Notes under the pieces: generated by a model
The model's database searches: none
What the model was told of the DNA's origin: nothing
The model's input: the letters and a program-made list of their open reading frames with translations, nothing else
In this document: positions 7,863-10,628 of the stretch, piece by piece
Layout of the letters: the number at the start of each line of letters is the position of its first letter
How positions within the stretch are numbered: position 1 is the first letter of the stretch
Position numbers and translations under genes: made by a program
DNA from: an uncultured Clostridium sp.
Lineage (GTDB): Bacteria > Bacillota > Clostridia > Christensenellales > CAG-138
Reading direction: 5' to 3'
Assembly (NCBI GenBank): GCA_900542285.1
Contig: UQNF01000054.1
Coordinates: 1 to 10,628, forward strand
DNA length: 10,628 nucleotides

Positions 7863-8694
7863 CGTCTTTATTCAACCTCTTGGTCAGGAATGCGAAGGGC
7901 TTTTCCTCCTGCGGAGCGGAGAAGATGCTTTCAAGAAGCTCCGTCAGCGCAATGCGATCCACATAGCGCACGAGCTTTCCGTTTTCGGCATAGGATATGA
8001 CGCCGGTCTCCTCGGATACGACGAGCGTAAGGCTGTCGGAGGCCTGCGAAACGCCCATCGCCGCGCGGTGACGGGTGCCAAGCTCCCTGGATATGTTGGC
8101 GTCGTCAAACAGCGGAAGCACGCAGGCGGCATAGTGTATCCTGCCGTCGCGGACAATGACCGCGCCGTCGTGCAGCGGCGTGTTCGGCTCGAATATGTTC
8201 TGTATGAGCGCACTGGTTATCTTGGCGTCCACCGGCGTGCCGGTGGGAAGGTATTCGTCGAGCTTGGTCTCACGCTCGATGACGATGAGTGCGCCGACCT
8301 TGCGCTTGGACAGCTCGATAAGCGCATTGACTATCTCCCTGACGATGCCGCTGTCCTCGGACTTGTCCTTTGCGGAGAAGTTGAATTTGAACCTTCCGAT
8401 ATGCGCAAGCCCACGCCTCAGCTCCGGCTGGAATATCACCGCCATGACGACGATACCGGATACGAGCAGGGTGTTGAGCAGGTAGTTTATCGTATAAAGG
8501 TTGAACAGCGTACTCAGCAGCAGAATGAGCAGCAGAACGCCCAGCCCCTTCAGAAGCTGATAGGCGCGGGTGTTCATGGACCACTCGATTATCTTATAGA
8601 CCAGAACGGTTATTATCACAATATCAAGCACATCCTGAAAGCGGATATCCTGAAAACCGCTGATGATGGCGTTGATTATATCGTTAAAGGGCAT
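7849..8694 (-). CDS. cdaA: CdaA: membrane diadenylate cyclase (c-di-AMP synthase)
   Basis: 281 residues, normal for CdaA. Three hydrophobic N-terminal segments (about 22-37, 48-66 and 72-88) are followed by a cytoplasmic DAC/DisA_N domain (about 95-265). The domain condenses two ATP into cyclic di-AMP. Catalytic landmarks are all present: LHDGAVIV with the DGA triad (176-178), GTRHRAAMG with RHR (208-210), and VSEETG (226-231). The enzyme should therefore be active. The ATG is preceded by a perfect AGGAGGT (8701-8707) with 6-base spacing. An extended -10 promoter lies about 65 bases upstream, making cdaA the first gene of the leftward cluster. cdaR follows with a 14-base overlap. In many Firmicutes glmM follows cdaR; it is absent from this position, where the FAD oxidoreductase is found instead. 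Confidence 0.96.
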   Translation of the reverse strand: MPFNDIINAIISGFQDIRFQDVLDIVIITVLVYKIIEWSMNTRAYQLLKGLGVLLLILLLSTLFNLYTINYLLNTLLVSGIVVMAVIFQPELRRGLAHIGRFKFNFSAKDKSEDSGIVREIVNALIELSKRKVGALIVIERETKLDEYLPTGTPVDAKITSALIQNIFEPNTPLHDGAVIVRDGRIHYAACVLPLFDDANISRELGTRHRAAMGVSQASDSLTLVVSEETGVISYAENGKLVRYVDRIALTELLESIFSAPQEEKPFAFLTKRLNKDDENK

Positions 8695-8700
8695 TTACAC

Positions 8701-8707
8701 ACCTCCT
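8701..8707 (-). promoter_or_regulatory. Ribosome binding site of cdaA
   Basis: AGGAGGT on the minus strand, 6 bases before the cdaA ATG. It is a full anti-16S match and fixes the start at 8694. Confidence 0.85.
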
Positions 8708-8760
8708 GTACGCGCGGAACGGAAGATCCGAAATACATCACGGCGAATGTACGCGACTAT

Positions 8761-8769
8761 ATAATAACA
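8761..8769 (-). promoter_or_regulatory. Probable extended -10 promoter of the cdaA cluster
   Basis: On the minus strand TGTTATTAT gives the extended -10 form TGn followed by TATTAT (5 of 6 to TATAAT). Upstream is a T-rich stretch with TTGTAC about 20 bases away, a poor -35, so recognition would rest on the extended -10 element. Predicted transcription start is about 8754, giving a leader of about 60 bases with no recognisable riboswitch. The stretch from 8695 to 8884 contains no gene; it holds this promoter, the ribosome binding site and the hairpin described separately. Confidence 0.55.
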
Positions 8770-8848
8770 TAGGTTGAAGAAAAAATGTACAAAAAAATTG
8801 TCACAAATGTTAAAAGCGGCGCAAATAGAAGAAATATATTGCGGTTCA

Positions 8849-8874
8849 CCCCGGAAGGGAGAGCCCTTCCGGGG
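8849..8874 (-). terminator. Perfect 11-bp hairpin after the Nudix-AlkD gene, probable terminator
   Basis: Minus-strand arms CCCCGGAAGGG and CCCTTCCGGGG pair perfectly around a CTCT loop, starting about 10 bases after the stop codon of the upstream gene. The 3' flank reads TGAACCGCAATATATTTCTTC, so there is no clean U-tract; a further AATTGC/GCAAT pairing is possible across a 6-base bulge. It probably ends or protects the 3' end of the Nudix-AlkD mRNA and insulates cdaA. It is symmetrical and could also act on plus-strand transcripts, which again lack a U-tract. Termination is inferred from position. Confidence 0.6.
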
Positions 8875-8884
8875 GCAATTCGGG

Positions 8885-9964
8885 TCAAATCTTATATGCG
8901 GAAAGCTCCGCTTTGCGTTCATCGGGTATCATTCTGCTCTCCCTTGCCTTCTGAATGGCCTTGTTGTGGACCCACGGCGGCAGGCTTCGGGAGCTGATGA
9001 CGGCGAGAGCCTCGTCATAGCGTTTGGTGAGGGCGGTGGCAAAGAACCATGCCTGCATCATCTTCACATAGTATTCGTCCGAGCGTACCGAGGCGGCGCG
9101 CGGCAGAATTGTATCGTCATAATACTTTCCGAGGTAGCGCATGAGAATGCAGAGGCCGAAGCGCACGGCGTAGGTGCTGCCGGAGGAGAGCCAGCGGTCG
9201 ATATGCGCGAGCGTTTCCTTCGGCCTTGTGAAAAGCACCTTGGGCTTCATCATATCGCAGGTCGCCCAGTTGTTCACGTGGGGCAGGAAGTCATCAAGCC
9301 TTGAAATGCATTCGTCATAGTCACGGAGCTGTTCGATGATGAAGGCGTGCAGATTGTTTTCTTCAAGATACCTGTGCGGCAGGCAGCCGAGAAAGCGTTC
9401 GACGGCAGGCGTGTCGGCGGTCTTAAAGAGGGAGCGTGCATAGCGTCTGAGCTCCGGCACGCGGACGCCGATGATATCCGATGCGGAAAGATTGGGCGTG
9501 AGATTGGCGGTAAACGACGCATAGCCCTCATCACGCATGGAGAGGAGCGCATTCTCTATCTCCGCTTTGCCGGGAGAGCTGTTAAGCATTTCGACGACGA
9601 TGCGGTCGGGCGGACAGAACTCCAGCTCCTGCGCTTCCGCCCTTGTGACCCAGCGGAAGCTGCCGTTTTCAAGCCCCCTTGGCTCTCCCTCCGCTATTTC
9701 GGAGAGGAAGAAGCTGAGCCGAACGGTTATTTCGGGGTATTCATGCGTAAGGACGGTGTAAAGCCCCCTGATATTCAGCTCCACGCCCAGCTCCTCGCGG
9801 CATTCCCGTATGAGCGCAGCCTCGTCGGTCTCGCCCTCTTCACGCTTTCCGCCGGGGAATTCATACATCAGCGGACGCGCCTTTGACGCCGGCCTTCTGT
9901 ATGCAAGGATCATTCCGTCCCTTTCGATCACGGCAGCCGATACCGGTATGGGCGTTCTTAACAT
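8885..9964 (-). CDS. Fusion protein: N-terminal Nudix hydrolase and C-terminal AlkD-like DNA alkylation repair domain
   Basis: 359 residues from the ATG at 9962-9964, which has GGAGGT (9971-9976) 6 bases before it; a TTG one codon upstream would be too close to that site. Residues 1 to about 128 form a Nudix domain with a complete Nudix box: G39, E45 and RECREELGV (53-61). It resembles MutT-type hydrolases, which cleave nucleoside diphosphate-X substrates such as oxidised dNTPs. Residues about 132-359 match the AlkD/COG4912 helical-repeat DNA glycosylases, including GVRVPELRRYA, FLGCLPHRYLEENNLHA and NNWATCD. W233 and D237 have the spacing of the AlkD catalytic pair W109/D113; R268 and W306 are plausible counterparts of R148 and W187. 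One uninterrupted frame joins the two. The combined activity, removal of damaged nucleotides plus excision of alkylated bases, is inferred from the domains. The gene forms its own transcription unit with a strong promoter and a 3' hairpin. Confidence 0.9.
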   Translation of the reverse strand: MLRTPIPVSAAVIERDGMILAYRRPASKARPLMYEFPGGKREEGETDEAALIRECREELGVELNIRGLYTVLTHEYPEITVRLSFFLSEIAEGEPRGLENGSFRWVTRAEAQELEFCPPDRIVVEMLNSSPGKAEIENALLSMRDEGYASFTANLTPNLSASDIIGVRVPELRRYARSLFKTADTPAVERFLGCLPHRYLEENNLHAFIIEQLRDYDECISRLDDFLPHVNNWATCDMMKPKVLFTRPKETLAHIDRWLSSGSTYAVRFGLCILMRYLGKYYDDTILPRAASVRSDEYYVKMMQAWFFATALTKRYDEALAVISSRSLPPWVHNKAIQKARESRMIPDERKAELSAYKI

Positions 9965-9970
9965 CAAAGC

Positions 9971-9976
9971 ACCTCC
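9971..9976 (-). promoter_or_regulatory. Ribosome binding site deciding the Nudix-AlkD start
   Basis: GGAGGT on the minus strand lies 6 bases before the ATG at 9962-9964 but only 3 before the TTG at 9965-9967, so the ATG is the better start. Confidence 0.75.
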
Positions 9977-9985
9977 AAAAGTCTT

Positions 9986-10027
9986 TCACAGCCCGGCTGA
10001 GCCGAGCCTGTTCGGGTCGTTGTCCAT
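9986..10027 (-). other. Possible leaderless 13-codon upstream ORF in the Nudix-AlkD leader
   Basis: The minus strand encodes MDNDPNRLGSAGL and then TGA. Its ATG lies 6 bases after the -10 hexamer of the promoter at 10034-10062, so the predicted transcription start falls on or next to the A of the ATG. There is no room for a ribosome binding site, so translation would have to be leaderless. The ORF ends about 21 bases before the ATG of the main gene. It could be a chance ORF; nothing but its position supports it. Confidence 0.25.
9990..10008 (-). promoter_or_regulatory. 8-bp hairpin in the Nudix-AlkD leader
   Basis: In the minus-strand transcript GGCUCGGC pairs with GCCGGGCU around a UCA loop (eight pairs including two G-U). 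It lies within the second half of the upstream ORF and ends 13 bases before the GGAGGT. Translation of the small ORF would melt it. The structure is visible in the sequence; a regulatory role is inference. Confidence 0.35.
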
Positions 10028-10033
10028 GCTGCA

Positions 10034-10062
10034 ATTATATAACAGAGGCGCCGGGTTATCAA
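10034..10062 (-). promoter_or_regulatory. Near-consensus sigma-A promoter of the Nudix-AlkD gene
   Basis: On the minus strand TTGATA (10057-10062) and TATAAT (10034-10039) are separated by exactly 17 bases, 11 of 12 consensus positions. Predicted start is about 10027, giving a leader of about 63 bases. No operator repeat overlaps the -10, so high constitutive expression is likely unless the leader regulates it. Confidence 0.8.
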
Positions 10063-10105
10063 GCCGCAGCGACATAAACCGATGCCAGGGCTCATATCTT
10101 CAACT

Positions 10106-10122
10106 AAGCCGATCAAGCCGAT
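10106..10122 (+). repeat. Tandem AAGCCGAT repeat in the divergent intergenic region
   Basis: AAGCCGAT occurs at 10106-10113 and again at 10115-10122, a 9-base period, with a related AAGCCGC at 10061-10067. A short inverted repeat GATAT/ATATC (10120-10124 and 10133-10137) follows directly before the ribosome binding site of the plus-strand gene. These could be a protein site or leader structure, or chance. No convincing promoter for the plus-strand gene was found in 10040-10137. Confidence 0.3.
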
Positions 10123-10154
10123 ATCGCAGACAATATCAAGGAGATAACTAAAAA

Positions 10155-10562
10155 ATGATGAAAATAAGCAAAAAGACCAAGCGAAACGCTGCAAAGCCTG
10201 CCGCTCCGGGCATAAATCTCATCAGGGCCTCGTTTGCAGGGCTGCTCATAAGCCTGTTTCTGGTGGTCGCCGCCGCTTTCCTGCTCCAAAAACAGGTGCT
10301 GTCGATAGACAGCGTGAACATACTCAATCCCATAATCAAGGCGATAAGCGCTATCCTCGCCTCGCTCGTCGGCGTACATGGGCTGGACAGGCGGAAGTTT
10401 CTCTTCGGCGGGCTCTCCGGCCTTTGCTACATGGTGCTGACCACGGCGGTGTTTGCGCTGATGGACGGAAAGTTCGCATTGAGCACCTCGCTTTTGACCG
10501 ACGCTGCGCTCTGCTCCGCCGCAGGCATGGTGGGCGGTATACTCTGCGGTCTGTCGAAATAA
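10155..10562 (+). CDS. Small four-helix membrane protein, TIGR04086 type
   Basis: 135 residues. A basic cytoplasmic N-terminus (MMKISKKTKRNAAK) is followed by four predicted membrane helices at about 25-45, 57-75, 82-102 and 113-132, rich in Ala, Leu and Gly. Length, helix layout and the GGLSGLCY segment between helices 2 and 3 resemble TIGR04086 (YrzE-like) proteins of Firmicutes, whose function is unknown. AAGGAG (10138-10143) lies 11 bases before the first ATG and 14 before the second (10158); the first is preferred. It is the only plus-strand gene and is divergent from the Nudix-AlkD gene. The family assignment is from recall of the pattern and should be checked with an HMM; the membrane topology is well supported. 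Confidence 0.75.
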   Translation: MMKISKKTKRNAAKPAAPGINLIRASFAGLLISLFLVVAAAFLLQKQVLSIDSVNILNPIIKAISAILASLVGVHGLDRRKFLFGGLSGLCYMVLTTAVFALMDGKFALSTSLLTDAALCSAAGMVGGILCGLSK

Positions 10563-10628
10563 GCATGGCTTTTGTGTTGAGGTACAATACATGGGTAACA
10601 AATAAGAAGCAAGAGAAGGTTCTCCTGT
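10563..10628. other. Intergenic end of window, no gene recognised
   Basis: The 66 bases after the membrane-protein stop contain no terminator with a U-tract and no convincing promoter. A TACAAT (10583-10588) lacks a partner -35. AGAGAAGG near 10612-10619 might be a ribosome binding site for a plus-strand gene starting beyond the window, but this is only a possibility. Confidence 0.3.

Noticed and set aside
8760..8765. A perfect TATAAT on the plus strand overlapping the cdaA -10 region
   Set aside because: There is no -35 or extended -10 in the right place and no plus-strand gene downstream; it is explained by the A/T symmetry of the minus-strand -10.
8695..8884. A c-di-AMP (ydaO-type) riboswitch upstream of cdaA
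   Set aside because: The leader after the predicted transcription start is only about 60 bases and shows none of the long multi-helix structure such riboswitches need.
8695..8922. A 75-codon minus-strand frame between the Nudix-AlkD gene and cdaA
   Set aside because: It overlaps the end of the Nudix-AlkD gene, the hairpin and the cdaA promoter, has no ribosome binding site and resembles no protein family.

Overview
The window (about 10.6 kb, moderately GC-rich) looks like the chromosome of a Firmicute of class Clostridia, probably of the Oscillospiraceae/Ruminococcaceae type. The reasons are the adjacent diadenylate cyclase cdaA and YbbR-domain cdaR, an RNase J, a short DUF1273-type SLOG protein, a TIGR04086-type small membrane protein, strong AGGAGG ribosome binding sites and short intergenic spaces. 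No phage, insertion sequence, CRISPR, tRNA or rRNA signal was seen.

Layout. Seven genes run leftward (minus strand) from 8694 to beyond position 1: cdaA (c-di-AMP synthesis), cdaR (its YbbR-domain membrane regulator), a COG2509-type FAD-dependent oxidoreductase, a P-loop ATPase of the MinD/ParA/CobQ type, a SLOG-fold protein translationally coupled to that ATPase, an ABC-F ATPase, and the first 512 codons of RNase J. Gaps are between -14 and about 67 bases and no strong internal promoter or terminator is visible, so they may be one transcription unit. It would start at an extended -10 promoter near 8761-8769.

Upstream of this, and separated from it by a perfect 11-bp hairpin at 8849-8874, is a single-gene unit at 8885-9964. 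It encodes a fusion of a Nudix hydrolase with an AlkD-like DNA alkylation repair domain. It has a near-consensus sigma-A promoter (TTGATA, 17 bases, TATAAT) whose predicted start coincides with the ATG of a 13-codon upstream ORF. Divergent from it, on the plus strand, is a small four-helix membrane protein (10155-10562). The last 66 bases hold no recognisable gene.

Functionally the left cluster joins second-messenger signalling (c-di-AMP, which controls osmolyte and cell-wall homeostasis) with RNA turnover (RNase J), a translation-associated ABC-F factor and three poorly characterised proteins (FAD enzyme, P-loop ATPase, SLOG). Most of this is housekeeping. The points most worth a second look are the Nudix-AlkD fusion and its leader, the coupled P-loop/SLOG pair, and the company kept by cdaA-cdaR, which lacks glmM here.
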